Shown: piece by piece, positions 35,154 through 43,835 of the stretch
How positions within the stretch are numbered: the stretch's first letter is position 1
Layout: each line of letters starts with the position of its first letter
Source of the DNA: Bacteriovorax stolpii
GTDB taxonomy: Bacteria > Bdellovibrionota > Bacteriovoracia > Bacteriovoracales > Bacteriovoracaceae
Length of the DNA: 63,065 nucleotides
Direction of reading: 5' to 3'
Assembly (NCBI GenBank): GCA_945905815.1
Contig: CAMDQH010000010.1
Span: forward strand, 1-63,065
The notes under the pieces: model-generated
Databases searched by the model: none
Told to the model about the DNA's origin: nothing
The model's input: the letters and a program-made list of their open reading frames with translations, nothing else
Translations under genes and position numbers: made by a program

Positions 35154-36113
35154 ATGGATAAGTTCTGGGTCGTTACGCTCTTTCATTTTCAACCTACTGA
35201 TAATGAAAGGACTAATTTAGAAGGCATAGCAATAAATGAGTGCAGTTCATTAGGAATTGAGGAGTTCTCATTAAGTGAGGCCGAGGTCGACGCTATCCTT
35301 GGTGAGCGTGCTTATTCCGGTGGAGATATTCCTGAGACAGTACTAGATGAAGTTGAAAGTACTGTTTTAGGGCGTCCTGCTAATTATCGATTTTTCTTTG
35401 GAACTGCAGATAATGCACAAAAATTTAAAATTCATTGTCAAAAACAAGTTTTGGCCGAAGTTCAGGTTGAAGAACACGAATCACAAGACTGGAATGCTGA
35501 GTGGAAGAAACACTATGCTCCCATTTTAGTGAACGATTCTTTTGAGATTATTCCTTCATGGATGACTGATTATAAATCTAAAACTAAGCAGAATATTTAT
35601 ATTTATCCAGGGATGGGATTCGGTACGGGAAGTCATGAAACGACTTTTTTATGTTTAAAGCTTTTAACTGAAGAAGTTAATTTCTCATTGAATAGTGTTT
35701 TAGATTTCGGATCTGGCTCAGGAATTTTAGGTTTAGCCACTTTTAAGTTATACCCAGAAGCTCAAGTAGATTTTTATGATATTGATCCAGAGGCGAATAA
35801 AAACTGTTATCAAAATGCGGAAATAAATAAATTAGAAAAATATGCTTTCCGTTTATTGCTTCCAGAAGTGAGAGAAAAATTAAAGCCTCAGTATGACTTA
35901 GTCTTTGCGAATATTTTAGAAAGCATTTTAATGTTGGAAAAAGATTATTTGGTCAATGCCACTCGACCAAATGGGGGCTTGATCTTGTCTGGTTTATTAA
36001 GACCACAGGTTTCAGGTATTATTCAAGCTTATACTGCCAAAGGCATGACTCTTAAGCGGCAGCTTGAGAAAGGCGATTGGGCTGCACTTTATTTTACTAA
36101 AGGACCCGCATGA
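35154..36113 (+). CDS. prmA: Ribosomal protein L11 methyltransferase
   Basis: 319 residues. An N-terminal L11-recognition domain is followed by a linker and a class I methyltransferase domain with FGTGSHETT, VLDFGSGSGILGLA, DIDPEA and the FANILESIL motif (in place of NPPY). It trimethylates lysines of L11. A good AAAGGA ribosome binding site precedes the ATG. It overlaps rsmE by 4 bp. Confidence 0.94.
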   Translation: MDKFWVVTLFHFQPTDNERTNLEGIAINECSSLGIEEFSLSEAEVDAILGERAYSGGDIPETVLDEVESTVLGRPANYRFFFGTADNAQKFKIHCQKQVLAEVQVEEHESQDWNAEWKKHYAPILVNDSFEIIPSWMTDYKSKTKQNIYIYPGMGFGTGSHETTFLCLKLLTEEVNFSLNSVLDFGSGSGILGLATFKLYPEAQVDFYDIDPEANKNCYQNAEINKLEKYAFRLLLPEVREKLKPQYDLVFANILESILMLEKDYLVNATRPNGGLILSGLLRPQVSGIIQAYTAKGMTLKRQLEKGDWAALYFTKGPA

Positions 36114-36799
36114 GGGCCATCTTTCAGAAGCATTTAATTCTGAACGAGAGCTATGAACTAAAAGGTGATGCCGCTCATCACTTAATAAATGTTCTGCGAG
36201 TAGAGTTGAATGATGAGATTCTTTTATTAAATGGCGCAGGACTAACTATTAAAACTAAGATCAGCTCACTTACCAAACGGGAAGTTACCCTGGTCTTAAT
36301 TGAATCTGCTCAAGTTACACGAAGCTATTTATTGGATCTAGCAATTGGGATACCCAAAAAAGAAGCTCTTGAATTATCTTTAAAGCAAGCCGTGGAGCTA
36401 GGCTTTAGTAAGATCTACCTTGTACGTGGTGAATATTCACAAACTCGCCTGCCAGAACCTGAGCGCTTAGATAGCTTGCTCATTAGCGCTCTTGAACAGT
36501 CGAACGCGGCTTATTTGCCAGAAATCATTCAAGCAAATTGGGATGAAATTCCAGTATCAAGATATAGTGAAATAATTATGATGGACTCCCAAAATAAGAC
36601 TCAAGATATAAAACTTGGTAAAGGATCAGGGTCAAGGCTTCTGATTGTTGGGCCTGAAGGTGGATTTTCACCTATGGAATCTGAGCTTTTGCATAAAATA
36701 CCAAAAATTTGGATTCTTAATTTACCAACACCCATTTTAAGGACACCAACCGCAGTATCGGTAGGTGCCGGAATTCTTCTCAGGTCATTGCTGGATTAA
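36110..36799 (+). CDS. rsmE: 16S rRNA (uracil1498-N3)-methyltransferase
   Basis: 229 residues, SPOUT fold. An N-terminal PUA-like domain with HHLINVLRVELNDEI, then the knot region IVGPEGGFSPMESELL and LPTPILRTPTAVSVGAG, which are the family signatures. Its start overlaps prmA (ATGA), a common pairing of two ribosome-modifying enzymes. Confidence 0.96.
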   Translation: MRAIFQKHLILNESYELKGDAAHHLINVLRVELNDEILLLNGAGLTIKTKISSLTKREVTLVLIESAQVTRSYLLDLAIGIPKKEALELSLKQAVELGFSKIYLVRGEYSQTRLPEPERLDSLLISALEQSNAAYLPEIIQANWDEIPVSRYSEIIMMDSQNKTQDIKLGKGSGSRLLIVGPEGGFSPMESELLHKIPKIWILNLPTPILRTPTAVSVGAGILLRSLLD

Positions 36800-36843
36800 A
36801 ATTTGTATGCCAATCTTAAAGAAAGAATGAAAAGGATAAAATC

Positions 36844-37548
36844 ATGAATTTAGAGTCAAATTCTTCAAAAAAGCCTGCAGTGATCGTGGCAACCGATGAT
36901 TTTGATTTTGATTTCAAACCAATTAATTCTGGTCTTGGTTTTCACAATAGTAAAACGACTGAAGTTAAGCCTGTTTTTAGTGAGTCTCAAACACTAAGCA
37001 TTAATTCTATTTCAACGCCTACGCCCTCACCAAGAGTAATGCCTCGCAAAGAAAATCAAATATACCAAAATGAGCTTTCTGCTTTTTACGGACGTGAAAC
37101 ACAAACACACGCTCCGGTTGCAAATTTAAGAGCGGAACGAGTTGTTAGACGGGCAACAAAATCGCAAAGAGTACTCGCATACGGCTTGGATTTAGGTCTT
37201 GTATTATCTAGTGTCTCTGTTGTTTTAACTATTATGTCCCGACTAATTGAAAAAGACTTAATCGAAATTTGGTCGACTTACCCGAATCAAATTACTCCGC
37301 TTGTGTTGGTCCTGTTCGCGGGATTTTATCTAATGTATTTTTCAATATTTGAAAAAACATCTCAATCCACACTAGGGAAAAATCTTTTAGGTATTACCGT
37401 TGTTGATCTAGATAATAAATCTCAGTCATTCACCTTGCTTATGTTTCGTTCTTTTGTGTCGTTAATGAATTTTGTTAGTTTGGGACTTTTTTCTTATTTT
37501 GATTTGCAAAATAAAGTTTCAAATACAAAAGTGATAAGGGTTGATTAA
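36844..37548 (+). CDS. RDD-family membrane protein with long disordered N-terminus
   Basis: 234 residues. The first 105 are polar, Ser/Thr/Pro-rich and probably disordered. An RDD domain follows: RVLAYGLDLGL, two or three membrane helices, then STLGKNLLGITVVD and a last hydrophobic block. RDD proteins are inner-membrane proteins of uncertain, possibly transport-related, role. It ends in a 1-bp overlap with rfaE2, so it probably shares the prmA-rsmE transcript. Confidence 0.78.
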   Translation: MNLESNSSKKPAVIVATDDFDFDFKPINSGLGFHNSKTTEVKPVFSESQTLSINSISTPTPSPRVMPRKENQIYQNELSAFYGRETQTHAPVANLRAERVVRRATKSQRVLAYGLDLGLVLSSVSVVLTIMSRLIEKDLIEIWSTYPNQITPLVLVLFAGFYLMYFSIFEKTSQSTLGKNLLGITVVDLDNKSQSFTLLMFRSFVSLMNFVSLGLFSYFDLQNKVSNTKVIRVD

Positions 37549-38000
37549 TGTTCTCTAAGGGACTAGAAAATTTTCTTTCTGAAAATAAAAACAAAAAAAT
37601 AGTTTTTACCAACGGTTGCTTCGATATAATTCATAAAGGCCACGTTGCCTATTTATCTGAGGCAAAAAACCTGGGCGATTTACTTGTTATAGGCCTTAAT
37701 TCTGATGCTAGTGTAAAACGCCTTAAAGGACCAGAGCGTCCTATTAACAATGAGCTTGATCGTCAGTATGTGATGTCTCAGCTTAAGCCAGTTGATTTTG
37801 TTGAAATCTTTACTGAGGACACCCCTCTCAATCTAATCTTAGAGGTAAAACCCCAAGTCTTAGTTAAAGGCGGTGACTGGGAAATTGATCAGATTGTAGG
37901 TGGAAAAGAGGTTATACAGTCTGGCGGTGAAGTTTATTCATTAAACTTTATTGACGGCTATTCTACGACTGCACTTATTAATAAAATTCAAGCTACGTGA
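37548..38000 (+). CDS. rfaE2: D-glycero-beta-D-manno-heptose 1-phosphate adenylyltransferase
   Basis: 150 residues, nucleotidyltransferase fold with FTNGCFDIIHKGHVAYL, GLNSDASVKRLKGPERP and VKGGDWEIDQIVGG. It makes ADP-heptose for the LPS inner core, evidence for a Gram-negative outer membrane. It corresponds to the C-terminal half of E. coli HldE; the kinase half must be elsewhere. Coupled to the RDD gene (1-bp overlap) and to the next frame (4 bp). Confidence 0.94.
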   Translation: MFSKGLENFLSENKNKKIVFTNGCFDIIHKGHVAYLSEAKNLGDLLVIGLNSDASVKRLKGPERPINNELDRQYVMSQLKPVDFVEIFTEDTPLNLILEVKPQVLVKGGDWEIDQIVGGKEVIQSGGEVYSLNFIDGYSTTALINKIQAT

Positions 38001-38332
38001 TTTTTTCTTTTTCTAACTCTTCTATTCAAAAAATAAATATCGAAATAAATCAAACGGATATTTTTTGTTTTTTTTATTTGGAAAATGCAATTTTTGTCCC
38101 AGAGAAACTCCTTTTGCAGGCAGTTGTTGCCTCTTTAAAAATGAAGAAGAATGTTCTTATTCTTGAAGAGCATTTTGGGGATATTTCAGCTCTCGATACA
38201 TCAAAAAGATGGCAAGCTGAGGGCGAATTCCTGTGGCTGGCCCCTCGTTCACTCAGTGTCCTTTTAGAGGCACGTCATGAAATATCAGATAGTTATAAAT
38301 GCATGAAGAATTACCTTTTTAGTCGCAAGTAG
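37997..38332 (+). CDS. Hypothetical small protein, 111 aa
   Basis: It starts at a GTG overlapping the rfaE2 stop (GTGA), so it is likely translated by coupling. No signal peptide, no membrane helix and no motif I recognise. Its middle (about 30-60) looks like one alpha/beta unit. It ends 52 bp before the flagellin promoter and is the last gene of the prmA operon. Confidence 0.55.
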   Translation: MIFSFSNSSIQKINIEINQTDIFCFFYLENAIFVPEKLLLQAVVASLKMKKNVLILEEHFGDISALDTSKRWQAEGEFLWLAPRSLSVLLEARHEISDSYKCMKNYLFSRK

Positions 38333-38383
38333 CTGTTATTTTATAAATTTTTTAACTTTTTTTATTTTAAACCCACAATAGGC

Positions 38384-38410
38384 TAAATAATTACCCGAGT
38401 CTTTCGATAA
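38384..38410 (+). promoter_or_regulatory. FliA (sigma-28) promoter of flagellin
   Basis: TAAA at 38384-38387, exactly 15 bases, then TTCGATAA at 38403-38410. This matches the flagellar consensus TAAA-N15-GCCGATAA in six of the eight -10 positions, with perfect spacing. It lies about 70 bp upstream of the flagellin start codon. Confidence 0.85.
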
Positions 38411-38417
38411 GGAATTA

Positions 38418-38460
38418 GGTTGACTGGCTTAGTCAACTATACTTAACCGAAACACCGGTT
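38418..38460 (+). promoter_or_regulatory. Two stem-loops in the flagellin mRNA leader
   Basis: GTTGACT-GGCTT-AGTCAAC (38419-38437) is a perfect 7-pair hairpin. AACCG-AAACAC-CGGTT (38445-38460) is a second one with five pairs. Both lie between the FliA promoter and the AAGGAG ribosome binding site (38467-38472). They may stabilise the abundant mRNA or bind a regulator. Confidence 0.6.
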
Positions 38461-38479
38461 CTTATTAAGGAGTACGTAG

Positions 38480-39310
38480 ATGGGATTAAGAATCAACACG
38501 AACATCGCCTCGCAAGAGGTGCAAAAAAACCTGAGGGCTTCATCGCTCCAGACCGAGTCAGAGTTCTCCAAACTATCATCAGGTAAGCGGATTACAAAAT
38601 CTGCTGATGATGCAGCTGGTTTGGCGATCGCCAAAAAACTTGAGGCTGAAACGCGCGGTCTGCGTATGGCATCAAGAAATGCTAACGATGCAATCTCGTT
38701 AGTGCAAGTTGCAGAAGGTGGTCTGAATGAAACTCAGAACATTCTAACGCGCTTGCGGGAACTTTCCATTCAGGCAGGCTCAGATACGGTAGGAGATGTC
38801 GAGCGCGGCTATCTATCGCTAGAGTACGAACAACTTGTTCAGGAAGCCGACCGTATTTCTAAGACAACAAACTTTAACGGAAGATCACTTCTACAAGGTG
38901 AAGGTGCAGTTCTCCAGTTCCAAGTTGGATCTCAGGGAAATGAACATAACCGAATAGAATATGATGCTGGTGTTGCAGATGCTTCATCAGAAAACTTAGG
39001 GATAGGTGGTTCCAATTTAAGAGATAAATCAAGTGCTATCGATAACCTGAGTAGTATTGATGTTGCCATTGAAAAAGTGAGTGGGTTTCGGGCAACTTTT
39101 GGTGCGGTTCAATCAAGACTACAGACAAGTATCAATACCCTTGACGTGTCAGTGGTAAATCAAGAATCGGCACGTTCACGAATTGAGGATGTTGACGTGG
39201 CAGATTCTACTGCTAAGTTAGCTTCTTCACAGATAAAAAGTGCAGCAGGTACTGCATCCTTAGCACAGGCGAATCAACTTGGATCAGCTGCGCTAAGATT
39301 GATCGGATAA
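38480..39310 (+). CDS. fliC: Flagellin
   Basis: 276 residues, consisting almost only of the conserved D0/D1 helices; the outer D2/D3 domains are lacking. N-terminal GLRINTNIASQEVQKNLR, SKLSSGKRITKSADDAAGLAI and the C-terminal SRIEDVDVADSTAKLASSQI plus QANQLGSAALRLIG are typical. The start is set by AAGGAG. It is expressed from its own FliA promoter and ends in a hairpin terminator. It is the only flagellin in this window; species of this group often have several. Confidence 0.97.
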   Translation: MGLRINTNIASQEVQKNLRASSLQTESEFSKLSSGKRITKSADDAAGLAIAKKLEAETRGLRMASRNANDAISLVQVAEGGLNETQNILTRLRELSIQAGSDTVGDVERGYLSLEYEQLVQEADRISKTTNFNGRSLLQGEGAVLQFQVGSQGNEHNRIEYDAGVADASSENLGIGGSNLRDKSSAIDNLSSIDVAIEKVSGFRATFGAVQSRLQTSINTLDVSVVNQESARSRIEDVDVADSTAKLASSQIKSAAGTASLAQANQLGSAALRLIG

Positions 39311-39352
39311 ATAAGGACCACTTCGGTGTTAGTTTAGTTATCTAAGCCTAAA

Positions 39353-39378
39353 GCCTCTCGGATGCAAATCCGGGAGGC
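39353..39378 (+). terminator. Hairpin terminator after flagellin
   Basis: GCCTCTCGGA at 39353-39362 pairs with TCCGGGAGGC at 39369-39378 (ten pairs, one wobble) around a TGCAAA loop. No strong T-run follows, so it may be leaky or protect the 3' end of the flagellin mRNA. Confidence 0.7.
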
Positions 39379-39397
39379 TCGTTTGGAGAAAATATTT

Positions 39398-40147
39398 TTG
39401 AATAATGATAATAATCTTAAAAAAATCGAAGATGAATCTATTATCCATTGCCTCGTATCAGGAGCGAAACAATCCGAACTAGAAGTTTTTATTTGGCGAC
39501 TACTAGGTGGATCTAAACACTTAGCAAGTGTTAGGATTGAATCCATTAGAAAACAGAAAAAGCAATTTTGTATTATCCCGATCCCTGGTCATGAAAACCA
39601 AGTCCAGGAATTAATGATTGGACAAAGCTACATTGATATTTATGTCCCGGAATCTGCACTTCTAATGAGATGTAATATTAACCATACAGATGCTCCAATC
39701 AGATATTATTTAGAAATCCCTGCTTTTGTTGCCCAAGTAGAAAGAAGAAAAAGCTTTCGGATTAATGTTTATGATTCAGAAGATGTCAAAATTAATTTTG
39801 GTAAATCAGTTTCAGTTCCTCGTGCAATGACCCAGCAATTTGGGAAGAGTTGTTTTGATATTTCAACAGGCGGTTTTTCCTTTTTAGTATCTCGAATGGA
39901 ATCCAAATTCTTTCAGATAAATGACCCAATTAGAATGCTTGAAATCAAGATAAGTGATTGGTCAACTATAGTGAATGTTGAAATTGCTCTTATCAAAGAA
40001 GTTGAGCCCGATGAGTACAACGGTCTAACTTATAAAGTATGGAGAATTTGTTGCCGATTCTCCCTGATCGACCAAATAAGTAAAAAGTATCTTGAAAAGT
40101 ATATTTTTGAGAGGATTAAAGATGAGCTGCATGCTATAAGTGTTTAG
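39398..40147 (+). CDS. YcgR-like PilZ protein (probable flagellar brake)
   Basis: About 249 residues. The first 110 look like the YcgR N-terminal beta domain. A PilZ domain follows with RRKSFRI near 125 (RxxxR) and DISTGGFSF near 160 (DxSxGG), both good cyclic-di-GMP-binding motifs. YcgR slows the flagellar motor when c-di-GMP is high. I place the start at a TTG (39398) with GGAG nine bases upstream, because the longer frame would begin inside the flagellin terminator. The next gene follows without a gap. Confidence 0.78.
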   Translation: MNNDNNLKKIEDESIIHCLVSGAKQSELEVFIWRLLGGSKHLASVRIESIRKQKKQFCIIPIPGHENQVQELMIGQSYIDIYVPESALLMRCNINHTDAPIRYYLEIPAFVAQVERRKSFRINVYDSEDVKINFGKSVSVPRAMTQQFGKSCFDISTGGFSFLVSRMESKFFQINDPIRMLEIKISDWSTIVNVEIALIKEVEPDEYNGLTYKVWRICCRFSLIDQISKKYLEKYIFERIKDELHAISV

Positions 40148-40879
40148 ATGAAGATAGTTGCAATTTCTGATGTCCACGTTAAAACTCCACATGATGATGC
40201 TGATCGTGTTCTTTGTAATTTTTTAACAAATCCTACTGTTACTACATCAGATTACGTTTTGCTTTTAGGTGATATCTTTGACTTGATGTGTGGACCACAT
40301 AAAGAATACCTTGAAAAATTTGGTCACATCTTTGATCTAATCGATAATTTAATTAAGAAAGGAAAAAAAGTTTTGTTCTTTGAGGGTAACCATGATGTTC
40401 ATTTAGCTAAATTATTTAAATTACGGTGGCCTAATGGGGAATTAAAAATTAGTCAACTTCCAGTGGTGGAAAATATTGATGGAAAAACTTATTATTTATC
40501 ACATGGTGATGAGCATGAAGTAGAAAATATTGCTTACCAACGTTATAAGTCATTTATTCTTTCCCCGCCCTTGAAGTTTATTGCAAATTACATGATGCCA
40601 TATAGTGTCTTAGTATTATTGGGTGAAAGTGCTTCAAAAAATTCACGTAAAAGAGGATCCAAAACTTACAATCAAGATTTAGTTAAACAAAGTTTTCGTG
40701 ACGGAGTTCTAAAAACAACATCAGGAAAATATAATTTCATTTTAGGTGGCCACAGCCATGTAAAAGATGTTTTTCATATGAATGAAAATTCAACCTACAT
40801 AAATAATGGATATGCCTTAAAGTCGAAAACATTCCTACTCATTGAAGATCATCAGATATCATTTCCTGAATTAACATAA
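40148..40879 (+). CDS. LpxH-like metallophosphoesterase (UDP-2,3-diacylglucosamine hydrolase family)
   Basis: 243 residues with the calcineurin-type metal motifs in order: SDVH near 8, LLGDIFD near 43, GNHD near 81, HGDEHE near 117 and GGHSHV near 200. Spacing resembles LpxH, which makes lipid X in lipid A synthesis, but a relative with another substrate is possible. It starts immediately after the YcgR-like stop. The 3' end overlaps the convergent recN by 9 bp. Confidence 0.85.
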   Translation: MKIVAISDVHVKTPHDDADRVLCNFLTNPTVTTSDYVLLLGDIFDLMCGPHKEYLEKFGHIFDLIDNLIKKGKKVLFFEGNHDVHLAKLFKLRWPNGELKISQLPVVENIDGKTYYLSHGDEHEVENIAYQRYKSFILSPPLKFIANYMMPYSVLVLLGESASKNSRKRGSKTYNQDLVKQSFRDGVLKTTSGKYNFILGGHSHVKDVFHMNENSTYINNGYALKSKTFLLIEDHQISFPELT

Positions 40880-42499
40880 TTGGGCCATTGCCCGAACTTC
40901 TTTTAAAACCATCTTTCCAACAATCTCCTTAATGGATGATTCAGTCCTGGATGATTTTGCAGAACCTTGAATATCTTTTTGAACTAAAATTAGGACTTCA
41001 GCAAATTGAGCAATCTGAGGTAAATGGGTAATAGCAATCACTTGACCATTGATAGCAACCTGACAAAGAGCTTTACCAATGCAATTGGCAGTTTCACCGC
41101 CGATTCCTGTATCTATTTCATCAAAAAGAAAAATACTGATTGAGTCATAAGTTGAGAGTATTTGCCTAACGGCCAAAAGAATTCGCGAAAGTTCCCCTCC
41201 TGAAGCAATATCTTTTACTTTGAAAAATCCTTCACCAGGATTTGTTTCTGCCACAAAAACTGCCCGCGTAACGCCGTAATCATTGAAATCCTGAAGTTCT
41301 TCAACGAGAAGTCTAATTGTGGCACCTGTCATTTTTAAGTTCTGGACTCTTGTCGTTAGTTCTTTAGATAGAGTTATAGCGTGCTGAGACCGTTTCTTAT
41401 GCAGTGACTGAGACTGAAAGGTTAGATCAGTCCTGAGGTTTGAAATTTGTACTTTAATATCTTCCATATTAAAGTCGAGAGACTGAAGTTGGTCCCTTTC
41501 TATTAAAAAATCAACTTGTGTTTGAATAATAGTTTCAGAGCTACCACCAAATTTTTTCTTTAACTTTTGGTAGCTATCTAGTCGTTCTATAACTCCTTCG
41601 AGTTCCTGTGGATCCAAATCAAAATTAAATTTTTTATCAATATTATCAACAAGAAGATGAAGTTTATCATCGATTTCAGAGGCTTCTGCGATTTGAGATT
41701 CATAAAAATCCTTGTTTTTGATAAGGACTGAGCTAAGCTTTTTCATTTCAGAAAGGAGACCAGGGTGACCCTCGTCTCCTTCGAAAATGTCCTTAAGTTG
41801 AAAAGAAATCTTTTGAATCTTTTCAATATTTGCCAAAAGGTTTTTCTTCTTGAGAAGGTCTTCTTCGTCCTGGGAGGATGGATTAAGCTTTTCAATCTCT
41901 TGAAGCTGGAAATTTAAATAATCTAATCGTTGTTCTCTATGCATTTTTGAAAGATTTAGCTCTGATAAGCGGGCCTGGAGGTCTTTGTATAAAGATAGCG
42001 TCTTCTGATATTTTACCAAATCAGTTGATAACTTTCCGTAATGGTCTAAAAGATGAAGTTGATAGCTTTCTGATAACAATTTTTGGTTTTCGAATTGACC
42101 AACAAGATCAATGTATCTTTTTGAAAAGGTAGCAAGAAATGTTACTGAACAGGAAAGATGATTTATATATGTCTTAGTCGTTCCATTTTTATATATCAGG
42201 CGCTTAATAATAAGCTCTTTACCTTGAATGGGATAACCTTCTACCTCTAAAAAAGCGGCAACTCCTTGATCTTCACATTGAAACGATGCTTCTATCAGAG
42301 AGTAGTCTGTATCCTTTCTAACAACTTTCTTGTCGGCCCTAGAGCCTAAAATAAGCTGAAGCGCATCTAGGACTAAACTTTTACCAGATCCAGTTTCACC
42401 AATAATGGCATTAAAACCCGGCCTAAAGTGAATAGACTGGTTTTTGAAAGTAGCAAAATTTTGAATAATCAGTTTTCTTAAATAGAAATTAGTTTCCAT
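40871..42499 (-). CDS. recN: DNA repair ATPase RecN
   Basis: About 542 residues, SMC-like. N-terminal LIIQNFATFK and P-loop GETGSGKS, a central coiled-coil, and the C-terminal signature ASGGELSRILLAV with Walker B FLFDEIDTGIGGETA. It acts in double-strand break repair. The ATG at 42499 follows GAGGA. It ends the nine-gene minus-strand run that begins with fliD, 71 bp after nadK. Confidence 0.95.
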   Translation of the reverse strand: METNFYLRKLIIQNFATFKNQSIHFRPGFNAIIGETGSGKSLVLDALQLILGSRADKKVVRKDTDYSLIEASFQCEDQGVAAFLEVEGYPIQGKELIIKRLIYKNGTTKTYINHLSCSVTFLATFSKRYIDLVGQFENQKLLSESYQLHLLDHYGKLSTDLVKYQKTLSLYKDLQARLSELNLSKMHREQRLDYLNFQLQEIEKLNPSSQDEEDLLKKKNLLANIEKIQKISFQLKDIFEGDEGHPGLLSEMKKLSSVLIKNKDFYESQIAEASEIDDKLHLLVDNIDKKFNFDLDPQELEGVIERLDSYQKLKKKFGGSSETIIQTQVDFLIERDQLQSLDFNMEDIKVQISNLRTDLTFQSQSLHKKRSQHAITLSKELTTRVQNLKMTGATIRLLVEELQDFNDYGVTRAVFVAETNPGEGFFKVKDIASGGELSRILLAVRQILSTYDSISIFLFDEIDTGIGGETANCIGKALCQVAINGQVIAITHLPQIAQFAEVLILVQKDIQGSAKSSRTESSIKEIVGKMVLKEVRAMAQLC

Positions 42500-42570
42500 A
42501 AATATCCTCACTACCATCTTATTATTACGGATAATTTACGGAAGTCAAGATAAAGCGTATCTTTTACGTA

Positions 42571-43473
42571 TTATTCCTTTTTCGAAAAAATGAACTTTTC
42601 TCTTATGGTCTCGAAGTAGCCACGGTCTGGGTTTTTGATGAGAAGGACTTTTTTGAGCTTGCTTGAATTGATCATGACTGTATCTTGTTCATCGATATTA
42701 AGGGCGACCTGACCATCTAGAGTCAAGGTCACGGAATGGTGTGGGGGCAATATTTTAAGACACATCTCGGCCGAATCTGGTACCACAAAAGGGCGGTGTA
42801 TTAACGAATGGGGGCAAATTGGTGTTACGACAAAGGCTTTTACATCCGGATGAACAATTGGTCCACCAGCTGCCATTGAATAGGCCGTTGAGCCCAGAGG
42901 TGTGGAGATAATAATCCCATCACCCGATATATTATAGACATGCTCATTACCTAGCTCTAAGCGAAGGTTAATCATCCGAGCGATATCATTTTTTGCTAAG
43001 ACAGCATCATTTAAAAAATAATCTCTGTAATGAATTTTATTTTTTCTTGATACTGAAACATGGAATAATGACTTAGTGGTTACTTCATATTTCCCATCAA
43101 GAATATTGCCTAATCGATCAAAATATTCATTTTTATTAAATTCAGTAATGAACCCTAATCGGCCTAGGTTGACACCCAGAACTGGTATTTTTGAATTAAT
43201 TCTACGACAAACACCAATGAGGGTTCCATCTCCTCCAAGTGATAGCATAATATGAACTTTTTCATGAAATGCCTTAGTGTTCCAAAATTCAAGATGATCT
43301 GTATTTTTGCTTCGAAAAAATTTTATAACTCGTTCTTTGTCTTCTTCGCGGAATACAACAGTACGCTTTCTTCTGATTAACCAAGAACATAAATTTGGAA
43401 GAATATTATAGAATTCGGGAGTCGTATTTGGCTTAAGAGTTATTGCTACAATATTTAGAGAAGCTTGCTTCAT
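42571..43473 (-). CDS. nadK: NAD kinase
   Basis: Phosphorylates NAD to NADP. 300 residues: SLGGDGTLIGVCR near 75, NLGRLGFITEF near 100, NDAVLAKND, and GDGIIISTPLGSTAYSMAAGGPIV near 185. It starts 2 bp after the response-regulator stop, with GGAG upstream, so it belongs to the same transcript. Confidence 0.95.
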   Translation of the reverse strand: MKQASLNIVAITLKPNTTPEFYNILPNLCSWLIRRKRTVVFREEDKERVIKFFRSKNTDHLEFWNTKAFHEKVHIMLSLGGDGTLIGVCRRINSKIPVLGVNLGRLGFITEFNKNEYFDRLGNILDGKYEVTTKSLFHVSVSRKNKIHYRDYFLNDAVLAKNDIARMINLRLELGNEHVYNISGDGIIISTPLGSTAYSMAAGGPIVHPDVKAFVVTPICPHSLIHRPFVVPDSAEMCLKILPPHHSVTLTLDGQVALNIDEQDTVMINSSKLKKVLLIKNPDRGYFETIREKFIFSKKE

Positions 43474-43475
43474 AT

Positions 43476-43835
43476 TTACTCCGTCATTATTCTTAAAGCT
43501 TCGTCGAGATTATCAAAGGGCTTATTTAACAGTTTACACTGATATGAGTTTGCGCGGGAAAGAACTTGCGGGGAATTATAGGCTGTCATTATGACGAACT
43601 TTTGTCCAATTTGTTCAAGAGTATAGCGTTGCTTAGACTCTTCGATTACATCAAATCCAGATATGTCCTGGAGCATCAGATCACAAATAATGCGGTCATA
43701 GTTGTGGGCCAAGATTAGGTCAATGGCAATTTTACCACTGGCGGATACATCAACCTTAAGACCCTTTCTTTCGAAAAGTTTCTTGAGCGATTGTTGAATC
43801 AATATTTCATCTTCAATAATAAGAATGTGTTTCAT
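43476..43835 (-). CDS. Single-domain response regulator
   Basis: 119 residues, one receiver domain: IIEDE near 6-10, phospho-acceptor Asp52 in CDLMLQDISG, T84 in VIMTAYN and K105 in LNKPF. No output domain, so it acts by protein-protein contact or phospho-relay, like CheY/Spo0F. The start overlaps the kinase stop (ATGA). Confidence 0.92.
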   Translation of the reverse strand: MKHILIIEDEILIQQSLKKLFERKGLKVDVSASGKIAIDLILAHNYDRIICDLMLQDISGFDVIEESKQRYTLEQIGQKFVIMTAYNSPQVLSRANSYQCKLLNKPFDNLDEALRIMTE

